A stretch of DNA of 37,063 nt, from assembly GCF_030812915.1 (NCBI RefSeq), contig NZ_JAUSTQ010000018.1:1-37063 (forward strand), written 5' to 3'. The stretch's first letter is position 1; every line of letters begins with the position of its first letter. Origin of the DNA: Alkalibacillus salilacus. GTDB taxonomy: Bacteria; Bacillota; Bacilli; Bacillales; Alkalibacillaceae. The notes under the pieces were generated by a model that saw only the letters and a list, made by a program, of their open reading frames with translations, ran no database searches and was not told the DNA's origin. The position numbers and the translations under genes are program-made. This document shows, in pieces, positions 7,817-16,981 of this stretch.

Positions 7817-8383
7817 TTATAAACATTTAGAAATATGAACGATTTTTTTAATTACATCATCAAATTTCTCGTTATATTTAATTACGAATAAATAGTCTGC
7901 TTCTCCCACTTCAGGAGCTACAACATCATCTAGTTTAGATTCAGCTTGTTGTTTCAAGAGTACTTCCTTAAAGCTTGAAAAATCTCCTCTTAATACAGTT
8001 GTACTTCTTTCACTTTCATTAACGCGTTCATAGAGTATTTCATCAGGAATGTCAAAATGAACCAAGATACGGATAAATTTTTCTTGGTTATATATCTCTT
8101 CAAGCAAATATTCTCTTCCTTCTTTGGATCGATTTCCATTGCTAGCAATGATATGTTGATCTGTGTTTGTTTTAGCATAATCAACAATTAGTTTAGATAT
8201 TGAATACTTGAGGTTATTCGGTCCGGCCTTGGGTTGCAACATAGGGTAAAATTTATTAGTAAATTCTGCATGATTATCTTGATCCAATACAAAGGAGTTA
8301 TCAAGTTGTCTTTCTAAGGTTCTTGCAAATGTGGTTTTCCCACTGTGAGTTTTACCAACAGTAATAACAGCCAACCTTTTCAT
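7817..8383 (-). CDS. AAA_33-type P-loop ATPase or kinase
   Basis: A 188-aa cytoplasmic protein. The N-terminus carries Walker A GKTHSGKTT (residues 10-18). Further features are a DQDNH segment after strand 2, an ASNGNRSKEGRE loop and a basic YERVNESERSTTVLRG lid-like region. This layout fits small P-loop kinases of the AAA_33/zeta-toxin-like group that phosphorylate small molecules; the substrate is unknown. ATG 8383 follows AAGGGGAG by 10 nt. Separated by 36 nt from the SurA-like gene upstream, so the two may be co-transcribed. Confidence 0.75.
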   Translation of the reverse strand: MKRLAVITVGKTHSGKTTFARTLERQLDNSFVLDQDNHAEFTNKFYPMLQPKAGPNNLKYSISKLIVDYAKTNTDQHIIASNGNRSKEGREYLLEEIYNQEKFIRILVHFDIPDEILYERVNESERSTTVLRGDFSSFKEVLLKQQAESKLDDVVAPEVGEADYLFVIKYNEKFDDVIKKIVHISKCL

Positions 8384-8419
8384 TATTATGCAGCTCCCCT
8401 TCCATGCGACTAAATCATA

Positions 8420-9121
8420 TTAATTTGCATAAAACTCCTGCTCAATAATCTCATCAATTCGTTCTGAATAGTCACGTTGATTTTCATCAGATTGCTTCGG
8501 GTTCTCTGCTATCATACGTTCGTTAATTTTATTTAACAATACACCTTGCGCATAAATATCTCGATCAAATGAATGGTTCAACTCTTCAACACTGATTCCT
8601 AAAGCATCAGCATACATCTCCATACTCTCAACAAAGTTTGTGTCAACATTTTCTTCGATGTAATCCGTCACTTCTTCCTGAGTCACTGTCAGATCATAAC
8701 GTTCCTCTGCTGTGTTAAACATTTTATTAATTGATTCAGCTCTCTCCTGAGCTAGATCTTTTACCTCCTGAGAGGGTTTTCGCTCGTCGTACAGTTCATT
8801 TTCCACTAAATAGCGAAACTCAAATTTTGCTTCACTAATTGATGCTACACTAAACACTTCATTTTCGTCATATTGATCCTGATCCTGTACGTCAAATATT
8901 TCTTCTACTACCGCTTCGTCTAAAGAATCCCGAACTTCATTAACAGCCTTATCGAAATCTTCTTCATCATATTCTTGAGGATCAGGTATTTCCGCTTCAT
9001 TATCATTTGGTTCAGATTGCGCCTCAGGAGATTCCGTTTCAAACAAATCACCCGAGTTCCAGATGACCAACCCAATCACCAGAACAACGACAAAACTACC
9101 TGTTATGACAGCTTTTTTCAC
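8420..9121 (-). CDS. SurA N-terminal-like membrane-anchored protein
   Basis: A 233-aa protein with an N-terminal membrane anchor (AVITGSFVVVLVIGLVIW) followed by a very acidic spacer (about residues 30-80). The C-terminal half is helical, with TVTQEEVTDYIEENV and ALGISVEELNHSFDRDIYAQGVLLNKI, resembling SurA_N chaperone-like domains of Bacillus. No PPIase domain is present. It should face the outside of the membrane. The start is uncertain: GTG 9121 is preferred because AAAGG lies 10 nt upstream; the ATG at 9130 is only one nt from it. A role in folding or handling exported proteins is inference. Confidence 0.65.
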   Translation of the reverse strand: MKKAVITGSFVVVLVIGLVIWNSGDLFETESPEAQSEPNDNEAEIPDPQEYDEEDFDKAVNEVRDSLDEAVVEEIFDVQDQDQYDENEVFSVASISEAKFEFRYLVENELYDERKPSQEVKDLAQERAESINKMFNTAEERYDLTVTQEEVTDYIEENVDTNFVESMEMYADALGISVEELNHSFDRDIYAQGVLLNKINERMIAENPKQSDENQRDYSERIDEIIEQEFYAN

Positions 9122-9179
9122 ATTGATCATGCCTTTCTCTCAATCATTTGGTACTTTGCTATGATCCTATTCGCAACCC

Positions 9180-9395
9180 TTATTGCAGCCCGTAATTTAA
9201 TATCTGATGTCTAATCGTTTCATTACTAAATGTGAACCATAATAAAAGCAATAAAACGATAATGCCCATCACTAGACTAACCCAAGCAAAATATTTATTT
9301 TCCCTATTTATTATAGGAAATAGCACGACTAACAATGTCCCAAAAGCAAGTGTAATGACAATATTTAGCTCTGCTGCTGATGTCTCGAAAATGAT
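9180..9395 (-). pseudogene. Small two-pass membrane protein lacking a standard start codon
   Basis: The frame IFETSAAELNIVITLAFG...ILNYGLQ, 71 codons plus stop, has two clear membrane segments (about 11-30 and 40-55) with a charged loop NRENKYF. It fits the place of a normal gene: AAAGGATGTG lies about 10 nt before codon 1. However, codon 1 is ATC (9395-9393), and ATT follows; no ATG, GTG or TTG exists in frame after the preceding stop at 9419. Either the start was lost (ATG to ATC is one change) or a rare ATC/ATT start is used. No family was recognised. Confidence 0.5.
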
Positions 9396-9610
9396 ATGAT
9401 CACATCCTTTAATAGATTAATAATTTTCATACGATTCTAGTAGAATTTCTATCGTTGAACTCATCTGAATATATCCAAAATATTCAAGATAACTTTTATC
9501 TAAAAGCGATAGATCTATGCCGTATTTAATCTTTGGGTACCATCAAATTTCACCATGCTTTATTTCACAACCATATAACTAAACCTTAACCAACAATAAA
9601 TTAATCCTCT

Positions 9611-9961
9611 TCATTTTCTGAACATAATAACGGTAATTATATACCGAACAATCAGCATCCCCAAGAAAATTAATATACCAGTGAATGTGATTGCTGCTCC
9701 CATTCCAAATGGTTTAAACCAAGATGCGTTCGGCGGAGTTATGAACATCTCCCCCAATATAATGGATAAAATCACGGAAAAGATATTAGCTAAGATTATA
9801 TAACGAAATTCGATCTTAATTGAAAATAAGCCCGCAACAACAACAAATAATAACGTCACTACAGTCAAATGAGAATAATCATCTAAAAACTGAGTTGTTT
9901 CAAAGTAATGAAACAAAAATGGCATAGGTACTAGTAAGGGTAACAAGTAGAATAAAGTCAT
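9611..9961 (-). CDS. Four-pass membrane protein
   Basis: A 116-aa integral membrane protein of unknown function, with four hydrophobic segments (about 2-18, 31-49, 53-71 and 87-113). There are few charged residues and no catalytic motif. ATG 9961 is supported by GAGGAGG just upstream. Its gene follows the MFS exporter gene on the same strand by 33 nt, so the two are likely to be co-transcribed. Confidence 0.7.
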   Translation of the reverse strand: MTLFYLLPLLVPMPFLFHYFETTQFLDDYSHLTVVTLLFVVVAGLFSIKIEFRYIILANIFSVILSIILGEMFITPPNASWFKPFGMGAAITFTGILIFLGMLIVRYIITVIMFRK

Positions 9962-9994
9962 AATTCCTCCTCATACTTCTCATTTTCTACTAAG

Positions 9995-11245
9995 TTAATT
10001 TCCATCATTCGCGTATTCAGTCGACCTTGATTCATTAAAACTATAAAATCTAAATAACACAATCATCATTAAACTCAATCCAACAAATATGATACCCAAC
10101 AATAAATTCGGGGATCTTATTGCCCACACTCTCGAAATAAACGGTTCTAACCAAACGACCAGTGAACCACCTAAAATCATTCCTAAGGGCGTGAAACCTA
10201 AGGAGAAGAACCGAATAACGCCGCCAACTCTTCCTAATAAATTTTTAGGTGTAATACGTTGCCGATAGGATAAGTTAGCAATATTCCAAATGATGATAAA
10301 ATAACTTCCTATAAAATATAGTCCGGCCACAATAAACTTATTATAAAATAGTCCAACAGCTCCAAAACATAATCCCATTACAAACAATGAAACGACTAAT
10401 TGAGTCTTTAACGCGAATTTAGATGAAAATAACGAAATCGTGTTACTAGCTAATAAACTGCCTAGGGTGCTGAAAGAAATTAGAACACCAAATTCAAATG
10501 AACTTAGTTCTAAAACTTCTCTCACTAATAACACTTGCGTGGAAAGCGTACTAGAAAACAACAGTATTACAAGGCTGCCTAAAATCACCATTAACATCAG
10601 TAAAGAGTGATCCTTGAAAATAAAAGTGAATCCTTCTTTTAACTTTACTTTCTTATAATCATCCTTAATTGTGTCAGGTAATTTCATCTTGAAAATGAAT
10701 AGGCTTGCTAAACAGAGTAAAATCGTATCCAATAAAAAAGGTGTCCAGATACTTATTGCGATTAGCAACCCGCCGCAAGCTCTACCTAATACATCACTCA
10801 TCGTTAACCTTGCAGTCACAATCATGCCATTAGCTTTTTCCAAATCTTCTTCTGACACAATATCTGGCGTAACGGTTTGTGCAGAACTATCAAATAATAC
10901 CTTCGAACAACCAATTAAAAAGCCGCAAATAATTAATAATAGAATAGTGATTGTATTCGTTATGATTAGAACAGTTAAAACAAATAACGTCGTAATTCTC
11001 AAATAGATACTGATCCAAATAATCAATTTCCGATCAACTTTATCCAATAATAAACCTGTATGTAAGCTGAATAGTAACCATGGAATAGTCAGTGATGCAG
11101 AAACTACTGAGATCATAAAGGCATTGTCGGTCAAATTAGTCGATAGCCACGGGATTGCAATTAACGTAACTCCATCACCGAGTGTTGAAAATAAAACGGC
11201 AATTAATAGATACTGAAAATTTTTGTTCTTTCGCACTCGGATCAC
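9995..11245 (-). CDS. MFS transporter, MFS_3/macrolide-efflux-like
   Basis: A 416-aa protein with about twelve membrane segments in two halves. Segment 1 is followed by STLGDGVTLIAIPW. The loop between segments 2 and 3 has HTGLLLDKVDRKLII, a variant of the MFS motif A (G-x-x-x-D-R). It looks like the MFS_3 group, which includes EntS and macrolide-efflux proteins; proton-driven export of a small molecule is expected, but the substrate is unknown. It begins with GTG at 11245; a second GTG (11236) is possible and neither has a strong ribosome binding site. It is followed by the four-pass membrane protein at 9611. Confidence 0.8.
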   Translation of the reverse strand: MIRVRKNKNFQYLLIAVLFSTLGDGVTLIAIPWLSTNLTDNAFMISVVSASLTIPWLLFSLHTGLLLDKVDRKLIIWISIYLRITTLFVLTVLIITNTITILLLIICGFLIGCSKVLFDSSAQTVTPDIVSEEDLEKANGMIVTARLTMSDVLGRACGGLLIAISIWTPFLLDTILLCLASLFIFKMKLPDTIKDDYKKVKLKEGFTFIFKDHSLLMLMVILGSLVILLFSSTLSTQVLLVREVLELSSFEFGVLISFSTLGSLLASNTISLFSSKFALKTQLVVSLFVMGLCFGAVGLFYNKFIVAGLYFIGSYFIIIWNIANLSYRQRITPKNLLGRVGGVIRFFSLGFTPLGMILGGSLVVWLEPFISRVWAIRSPNLLLGIIFVGLSLMMIVLFRFYSFNESRSTEYANDGN

Positions 11246-11319
11246 TCATTTCTATCTCTTAGTGCTGACTCCCGATAAAAAATCAATCTACTAAATGTCC
11301 ACGGCTTGAAATCATCAAA

Positions 11320-11802
11320 CTAGTTTCGTAAGACTTTCCAATCTTGATAAGTTATTGTATCAATCCCTAAAGTCTCTGAATTTAACCATTCAAAAGTTTT
11401 TAAAACAAGTGGTGAAGCATTGTCCAAGGAAACATCATGTTCCGATACCCACGATGCCCCCAATGAATCCTGTCCCTCAAATTGTTCTGGAATATTTAAT
11501 TGTCCGCCTACCACATTAACTGAATAATATACTGCTATATGGTGCACATCCGTAAAATCTTTCCACGACCAAGGAAGTTTAAAATCAATGACACCAATGT
11601 TTTCCTCAATTTCGATTTCTAGACCCGTTTCCTCGAGGAACTCTCTTCTCATTGCTTCGGACAAACCTTCCCCTTCTTCTAAGCTTCCTCCAGGGAGATC
11701 ATATCTGTTTATATAAGGACCACCGTTCTTATTTATAACCAAGAGTTTTCCATTTCTTATACATATTCCATATACTCCAAATGCTCTATGATATTTTCTC
11801 AT
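11320..11802 (-). CDS. Nudix hydrolase
   Basis: A 160-aa cytoplasmic protein starting MRKYHRAFGVYG. The Nudix box is complete at residues 39-61 (GGSLEEGEGL, then RREFLEETGL), so it should hydrolyse a nucleoside diphosphate derivative. The C-terminal half carries WSWKDFTDVHHIAVYY and ASWVSEHDV. ATG 11802 is chosen because homologues start there and AGGAGAGG lies about 11 nt upstream; a GTG at 11814 overlaps that site. The gap to the MFS gene is 74 nt on the same strand. Confidence 0.85.
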   Translation of the reverse strand: MRKYHRAFGVYGICIRNGKLLVINKNGGPYINRYDLPGGSLEEGEGLSEAMRREFLEETGLEIEIEENIGVIDFKLPWSWKDFTDVHHIAVYYSVNVVGGQLNIPEQFEGQDSLGASWVSEHDVSLDNASPLVLKTFEWLNSETLGIDTITYQDWKVLRN

Positions 11803-11871
11803 AGACTCTGACACCTCTCCTCAGATCCATTTAAAAGAATTACTCCTTGAGATAAAACACTTCGAAACCCT

Positions 11872-12762
11872 TTATTCTTTCTGAAAGGTAATCCAAGTCG
11901 GACTTGGGGCAAACGGAAATCGGGTCAAGACTTCCAAAGCATAGCTGTCAGTTGTATCAAATTCTCCAATTATAAATTCGAATCCGTGCCGATATGCATA
12001 ATTCACTTGCATATGAACCAATTCAGGAATCAATTGTTTTTGTTCCATACCATTAGTACCACACCAGCCTAATTCCACAGTTTTGATTTCATCAGACTCA
12101 TGAAGAAAGGAATAGGCGATGATGCTCTTCTCCTCAGAATCAATGTAAATATAACTCCAATCTTGTAATACATCATTAGAAACAATTAACTCATACCATT
12201 GATCTGCGTCTAAATGTGCTACTGGATTAACCTCATGCGTTTCTTCATAAACCGTTTTCACTTGATGAATGAGTGCCTCTGTTAACTCTTTATTCATTAA
12301 GACTTCTTCTAAAGTTTGAATTTGAACACCTTTACCTTTCAGAGATCTATCATTAATAACATCAGATACTGCTAAAGCTGATATATAAGTTCTTCTTATT
12401 TCCTTGAACCCATTATGTAAATACAAATTAATCTGTTTATTCGAAGTTTCCCAAGTTGAGGTTTGTAAAGTTAGCCCTTCTTCTTTGATTTCTTCAAGCT
12501 TTAAAAGCAGTTGTGTTTCAATATTTAAATGTCGATAAAACGGATCGACTAGAATACGAAAATAAAGGCAATATGGATGAATTCGACTTTTCCAGGTAAG
12601 CAGTATCCCAACTAAATCATTTTCAAAATAAGCTGAGAATGCAACATTCAACTGATTTGACTTCACGATGTTAATCAAGTTTTCATACTCAAAACAAAAA
12701 TTCAATAACCTTATCAACTGAGGTTCGTCTTCATCTTGATATTTCTTCACCTCAATATGCAT
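11872..12762 (-). CDS. Tandem GNAT acetyltransferase-like protein
   Basis: A 296-aa protein made of two GNAT-like halves. The first (about 1-130) has a recognisable acetyltransferase pattern, YFENDLVGILLTW, FRILVDPFYRHLNIETQLLLKL and NLYLHNGFKEIRR. The second (about 145-290) is diverged, with EFIIGEFDTTDSYALEVLTRFPF. The acetyl-CoA loop of the first half (FYRHLNI) departs from QxxGxG, so activity is uncertain. ATG 12762 follows GGAGGTTGAGAT closely. It is probably monocistronic, and its substrate is unknown. Confidence 0.75.
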   Translation of the reverse strand: MHIEVKKYQDEDEPQLIRLLNFCFEYENLINIVKSNQLNVAFSAYFENDLVGILLTWKSRIHPYCLYFRILVDPFYRHLNIETQLLLKLEEIKEEGLTLQTSTWETSNKQINLYLHNGFKEIRRTYISALAVSDVINDRSLKGKGVQIQTLEEVLMNKELTEALIHQVKTVYEETHEVNPVAHLDADQWYELIVSNDVLQDWSYIYIDSEEKSIIAYSFLHESDEIKTVELGWCGTNGMEQKQLIPELVHMQVNYAYRHGFEFIIGEFDTTDSYALEVLTRFPFAPSPTWITFQKE

Positions 12763-12882
12763 ATCTCAACCTCCAATGAGAACTTCCTAACAGAATCGAC
12801 ACATTTATACAACCTATTTAAAATTTGATATAGATTTCAGCTTGAGCTTCTACACCAAAGGCCTATAAAAACTACTCCCAAT

Positions 12883-13107
12883 TTAGGGCTTTACAAATTT
12901 TTTATAAAGGCTGCTCATTACAAAATACGAAAACAGCAAAGTGACTACTAATATAATAATAACTGAGACAAAGTTAGGTTCACCGAGCACTATCTGAAAA
13001 ATATTAACTAAGGATATATTAAAATTAAACCACTCTAAAACCCCAGTTAAGAAAACACCAGTGAGTATTCCCAAAATCATAAATAGCCAAAATTTATTTT
13101 TGCTCAT
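12883..13107 (-). CDS. Small two-pass membrane protein
   Basis: A 74-aa protein, MSKNKFWLFMILG, with two hydrophobic stretches (about 6-24 and 43-62) and a basic end (YKKFVKP). ATG 13107 follows GAGGGA by a few bases, so it is preferred over the codon at 13125. Not assigned to any family. Confidence 0.6.
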   Translation of the reverse strand: MSKNKFWLFMILGILTGVFLTGVLEWFNFNISLVNIFQIVLGEPNFVSVIIILVVTLLFSYFVMSSLYKKFVKP

Positions 13108-13283
13108 TTTATTCCCTCGAACCAAAAACGAAATCTAAAAATTCAAAATTTTATTCATTCAAGTATATCATGTGTTTCAACTTTTGTAATTAATTTCCAT
13201 TAAAATAATTTTAAAATGATTTTTCGCTGTCTAATGAAGCCTTTGAACTCCTTTTATAATATCAACAGCTTGTGCACCTTGAT

Positions 13284-13571
13284 TCACAAACAATCTTTAT
13301 AAGTTACTAAAAACGGAGCAATTAAAGAAACCAATATTATACATACGATAACTATCCCAAAAATTAAAGCAAGGTCGTTAGTAGGTGGCAGAGATATAGC
13401 GGAAATACACATTGGAAGAATTGTAAGAATAGCAACAATGGTTCTGCTAAAAGATGTTATCTCATGCACCGTACCGCATTCGTAGCATTTAATAGGGCGA
13501 TAATTGGCCCAAATTGATTTATAAATTTTACTCCAACTAAATTGTGCATGACAATTCTCACATTTTTGCAA
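13284..13571 (-). CDS. TIGR04104-like CxxC-20-CxxC membrane protein, second copy
   Basis: A 95-aa relative of the protein at 6187. It begins QKCENCHAQFSWSKIYKS, has the second pair CYECG about 20 residues on, and two hydrophobic segments (about 41-60 and 66-88). TTG 13571 has GAGGTG 6 nt upstream and puts the first Cys pair close to the N-terminus as in the family; a GTG at 13580 directly abuts that site. The function of this family is unknown. The zinc ribbon should face the cytoplasm. Confidence 0.7.
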   Translation of the reverse strand: MQKCENCHAQFSWSKIYKSIWANYRPIKCYECGTVHEITSFSRTIVAILTILPMCISAISLPPTNDLALIFGIVIVCIILVSLIAPFLVTYKDCL

Positions 13572-13671
13572 TACAGTCACCTCATAACTTATAACCTGAT
13601 TAAAATATTAACTTCATACTTTGTAACCTGCCATTCAAAAATACCAACGACAAACTTTCACTGATCCAATA

Positions 13672-13860
13672 TCAAAACACAATTAAACTATACACAAACG
13701 GAATCACAAGTGCCAAAGCCAAAGATACTATCGCTACTTTTTTGGATTGTTTAACAATACGTTCATCACCCTTATGTAAGTTCTCTACAAAATGAAGAGT
13801 ATAAGAAAAACACAAAATTAATAACGTAATAGATATAAATCCTATAAAACCTACGACCAA
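13672..13860 (-). CDS. Small two-pass membrane protein
   Basis: A 62-aa protein with two hydrophobic segments (about 2-22 and 42-61) joined by a charged loop HKGDERIVKQSKK. TTG 13860 is chosen because AGGAGAGGGG lies 6 nt upstream; a GTG start at 13893 is possible and would add 11 residues, but has a weaker site. No family was recognised. Confidence 0.55.
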   Translation of the reverse strand: MVVGFIGFISITLLILCFSYTLHFVENLHKGDERIVKQSKKVAIVSLALALVIPFVYSLIVF

Positions 13861-13982
13861 TTGAATCCCCTCTCCTTGCCTGACAAATTGCACTTCACCT
13901 TATCTGTATCCCTAAATGATTTTATGTAACACTACTATTCAGTCTAATAAGGACTAATATCACAATCCCAATTGAAGTTTGT

Positions 13983-14012
13983 AAAAAAAGAACTGCTCCT
14001 CAGAACAATTCT
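13983..14012 (-). terminator. Intrinsic terminator of the GNAT gene at 14030
   Basis: Minus strand: AGAATTGTTC, loop TGAG, GAGCAGTTCT, then six T (13988-13983). The stem is 10 bp with two G-U pairs. It lies 17 nt past the stop codon of the GNAT gene. Confidence 0.8.
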
Positions 14013-14029
14013 TTTATGACGTAAAAAGT

Positions 14030-14599
14030 CTACTCGACCAAATTTTTAAAATAAATCAGATTATCTGTCCATTCTCCAAACTCGAAGATAAATCCTTTTC
14101 TTATACATTCATATTCCATACCTACATTTTCAGCTAATTTGATTGAAGCAGGATTATCAATATTGATATGAGCTTCAATACGGTGAAAGCTCAAACACTT
14201 GAAAGCCATATGAAGAACTTCGTTTACCGCTTCCCTGCCATACCCTTTTCCCCAATATCGATTATGGAACGAGTATCCTATTCGTCCCCATTGGAATTCC
14301 CCTCTCTCTATAGTTGATAAGTCAACCATTCCCACATGTGTACCATCTTCCTGTCTAAACACGCCAAAAATGTAGGCGGTATCCGTTAAAGCTAAGTTTT
14401 GATGTTTATCTATAAGTTTATTAAACCATTCCTCTGTACAATCACTCATGTCTGTTCTGCCCGTATCATGTCGATGCTGAGATGGATAACGTCTATTAAA
14501 TTCATTTAACCAATTCTCGTAATCAGCCTTTTTAAGTGGTCTTAATACTAACCTTTCTGTTTCTGATACATATTCAAATAATTCATTCTCCGTTTTCAA
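14030..14599 (-). CDS. GNAT acetyltransferase, RimJ/RimL type
   Basis: A 189-aa cytoplasmic acetyltransferase. Residues 12-21 (SETERLVLRP) form the usual opening of the RimJ/RimL branch; the acetyl-CoA site is RYWGKGYGREA, followed by NIDNPASIKLAENVGM. Length and layout match full-length members. The start is TTG 14599, since AAAGGGG lies 8 nt upstream and no ATG fits. A terminator follows directly, so it ends a transcription unit. The substrate could be a ribosomal-type protein N-terminus or an amine, not decidable from sequence. Confidence 0.87.
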   Translation of the reverse strand: MKTENELFEYVSETERLVLRPLKKADYENWLNEFNRRYPSQHRHDTGRTDMSDCTEEWFNKLIDKHQNLALTDTAYIFGVFRQEDGTHVGMVDLSTIERGEFQWGRIGYSFHNRYWGKGYGREAVNEVLHMAFKCLSFHRIEAHINIDNPASIKLAENVGMEYECIRKGFIFEFGEWTDNLIYFKNLVE

Positions 14600-14731
14600 A
14601 TGTGAATTCCCCTTTGTATAGACTATTTAAAAACATCAACTGATCGTTTAAATGTCATATCGCATCACACCTTTCATGAAATTTTAATTGCTGGCATATC
14701 ATTCTATTTTAATCAGCTATGGAAAAGTCAA

Positions 14732-15199
14732 TTATAAATACCCTTTCATTCTAATTACCTTTCCATCAAATTCTGAACCCACTTCTTCCATACCGATTTT
14801 GTGATAAAACTGACGTGCAGCCATATTTGAAGGAGAAACTCTTAAGTGGTATTCACTAACATCATATTTGCCGAAAAAGTCTTTTGCATAATTGTGCAAT
14901 GCTGTTCCTTTACCCACTCCACGCATTTCAGGCATTAAATAATACAAATGAACATAGCCAATATCATAACCTTCATATTCGCGAATCGTTAATTCTAATT
15001 GTCCTATATAAAGATCATCTTCTTTTGCTAAAACAAATCCCTTAGGAAACTGTTTGATCTTCTCATTTAACCAACTCAAATAATCATCTTCTTCAAATGC
15101 CGAAGCATCTCCAAAACTTGTTTTAAAAGAGTCCCTCCGAAATTCGATCACTTTATCCCGATGTTTATTTAAATTAATTTCTTCAAAGACCAATTTCAT
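14732..15199 (-). CDS. GNAT acetyltransferase
   Basis: A 155-aa single-domain GNAT. The substrate-side strand is GYVHLYYLMPEMRGVGKGTALHNY, in which MRGVGKG is the acetyl-CoA binding loop; the later RVSPSNMAARQFYHKIGM motif is typical. It has no signal peptide. The start is ATG 15199 with GGAG unusually close (3 nt); a TTG two codons later has a better distance, so the first residues are uncertain. It is not a close relative of the other GNATs in the window. Its substrate is unknown. Confidence 0.85.
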   Translation of the reverse strand: MKLVFEEINLNKHRDKVIEFRRDSFKTSFGDASAFEEDDYLSWLNEKIKQFPKGFVLAKEDDLYIGQLELTIREYEGYDIGYVHLYYLMPEMRGVGKGTALHNYAKDFFGKYDVSEYHLRVSPSNMAARQFYHKIGMEEVGSEFDGKVIRMKGYL

Positions 15200-15242
15200 T
15201 CACTCCATTTCAAACAAATAGCTTAAAAGGATCATCCCCATT

Positions 15243-15581
15243 CTAAGACTGCAAAACCTCAACTACTTCCGCTTCATCACTCGTTTTCATTACCAATTCC
15301 TCATGATCAAAAACGAAGAATACAGGCAGTTCCTCACCACCAACATCTAAATCATCCAAGTCGTTGTGAGATTTTGAGAAATAGGTTTGGGATAAGTATA
15401 TATTGTCATCCGTAAAAGATTCTTTAAAAGCAGGTGTTGAAATAGAGTCCTGAACTGATACTATGCTATATTTCCCTTCTTCTTCCGATAAAAAGTGTTC
15501 AGGTGCTTCTGCCCCACCTGTGCAACCTGCCATTAGAGATATAACGAGAATGAACATTATGATAAATAATCGACGTGTCAT
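15243..15581 (-). CDS. Small acidic lipoprotein
   Basis: A 112-aa exported lipoprotein: basic start TRR, hydrophobic segment, lipobox LMAGC with Cys20. The mature part contains KYSIVSVQDSISTPAF and ends with PVFFVFDHEELVMKTSDEAEVVEVL, an alternation of beta strands and a final helix. It carries many acidic residues, as expected for a halophile surface protein. ATG 15581 follows AAAGGGG by 9 nt. It ends 43 nt before the start of the GNAT gene at 14732. No family was recognised. Confidence 0.7.
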   Translation of the reverse strand: MTRRLFIIMFILVISLMAGCTGGAEAPEHFLSEEEGKYSIVSVQDSISTPAFKESFTDDNIYLSQTYFSKSHNDLDDLDVGGEELPVFFVFDHEELVMKTSDEAEVVEVLQS

Positions 15582-15669
15582 GTTTAAAAACCCCTTTAAC
15601 TAAAATAAACTGATACATCTAAAGTTTTCCCTCAATTCAACCTCATAAATCAACCTTCCACTTACACCA

Positions 15670-16275
15670 TCACCCTGCACTTACCGAAAACCAATGATCC
15701 TCCAATTTATTCACCGCGAGATAATGGCCATTAAAGTCACCCGTCTGTGGTTCTTCATTCGTTGAGGAATAAACAATCCCCGCAAATGAGTCTAGAAATC
15801 TACCATCAGACAGAAATAATAACGAAGTACGGTCTTCTTCAATCTCAATATAAATTTCTCCATCAACTGACAGATGTTTATATTGATCCGGCAATTCAAT
15901 AATAGACGCAACATGTCCCGAATTTGTAGGTGCCAATTCCTCATTTAAAACCATATCAACAACAGCAGCACGTTGTTCCTCAGTCGAGTGATAATCGGCC
16001 TCTAACACGACCTGATCAAACGGAATTAGAAAAAACAACATCACGGCAACCCCTTGAATAACCATGTGCTTCCAATCCTTATGAGAGAATAATACGACTA
16101 ACGCTATGGCAGCCACAATTAAAAATGCACTATAAGCAAACGTTGAGAAGACGAAAAACAGAAATGGACTCAATAGCTCATTCAGTGTCCAATGGAAAAA
16201 CTTTAACATTAAGATCATCAAGCTACTTCCAATACTAGCAATCAATAGAAACTTTATACGCAAACGCAAATTCAA
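15670..16275 (-). CDS. Membrane protein with an extracytoplasmic beta-rich domain
   Basis: A 201-aa protein starting MNLRLRIKFLL. Three or four membrane segments occupy about residues 6-105. A soluble C-terminal domain (about 110-201) has alternating beta strands (GEIYIEIEEDRTSLLFLSDG) and probably faces outwards. The start is TTG 16275, because AGGAGG lies 4 nt upstream (10 nt from the next TTG); the ATG at 16326 has no ribosome binding site. No family was recognised. Confidence 0.6.
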   Translation of the reverse strand: MNLRLRIKFLLIASIGSSLMILMLKFFHWTLNELLSPFLFFVFSTFAYSAFLIVAAIALVVLFSHKDWKHMVIQGVAVMLFFLIPFDQVVLEADYHSTEEQRAAVVDMVLNEELAPTNSGHVASIIELPDQYKHLSVDGEIYIEIEEDRTSLLFLSDGRFLDSFAGIVYSSTNEEPQTGDFNGHYLAVNKLEDHWFSVSAG

Positions 16276-16326
16276 TTGACCTCCTACATTACAATTCTCT
16301 ATCAGATGTTTAAATGACTGAGCCAT

Positions 16327-16981
16327 TCATATAACAATAAACGAATACATTATTCTATGACGCATTCACGGTACCACAGACATTTAACCACTTGTGTTTC
16401 CAATGACATGTCATTCAAAGAATTGTGAGGATTAATACTTGCTTTTTCCTTCGTTTTCTTAAAAAATATAAAAATAGTTATATTTAGCCTAACCCTACTT
16501 TCTACTTACCCTTCTATGTAAAAGTCACTAATAAGACTATCTATTACAGCAACTCCATCTAGTCAGCGATCTCACATAACCCTTTAAATAAAACAAACTA
16601 CTTACGGTTTCGTTAACTGCTGATCCACTTTTGCCACAAACGATGATGAATCAGCTTAAAATATTTAGCTAAACTAATGTGATCCCTATTATTACTCATT
16701 TCAGTAATTAGACAAATTACCAGCCCAATAATTAATCCTTTTCCAAATATTCATACATTTACAAATATGATATCATAGTAAAACACATCTATGGTAAAAA
16801 TTAGGGTAGTAAGTAATTTTTGATCTATTTACACTTATAATAATTAACAGACAAAATGAAGATTCTACAATCATAGTGGGTGAGCTATGCTTTATACTGA
16901 TATTTTGTGAGGGAATTAGTTCTTAGAAAAGAAATTGCATGTTAGCATTAAATTAATATACTTTATTCAGAAGGTGATCTA
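16327..16981. other. Long intergenic stretch, one tiny possible ORF
   Basis: About 650 bp without a convincing gene, very AT-rich. On the minus strand 16699-16613 encodes 28 residues with a natural look (DHISLAKYFKLIHHRLWQKW) but has no ribosome binding site, so it may be a remnant. No terminator-like hairpin or RNA gene was seen. The right end should hold the promoter of the gene at 16982. Confidence 0.35.

Noticed and set aside
16613-16699. 28-codon minus-strand ORF (DHISLAKYFKLIHHRLWQKW)
   Set aside because: Attractive composition, but no ribosome binding site or promoter; kept only as a remark in the intergenic entry.
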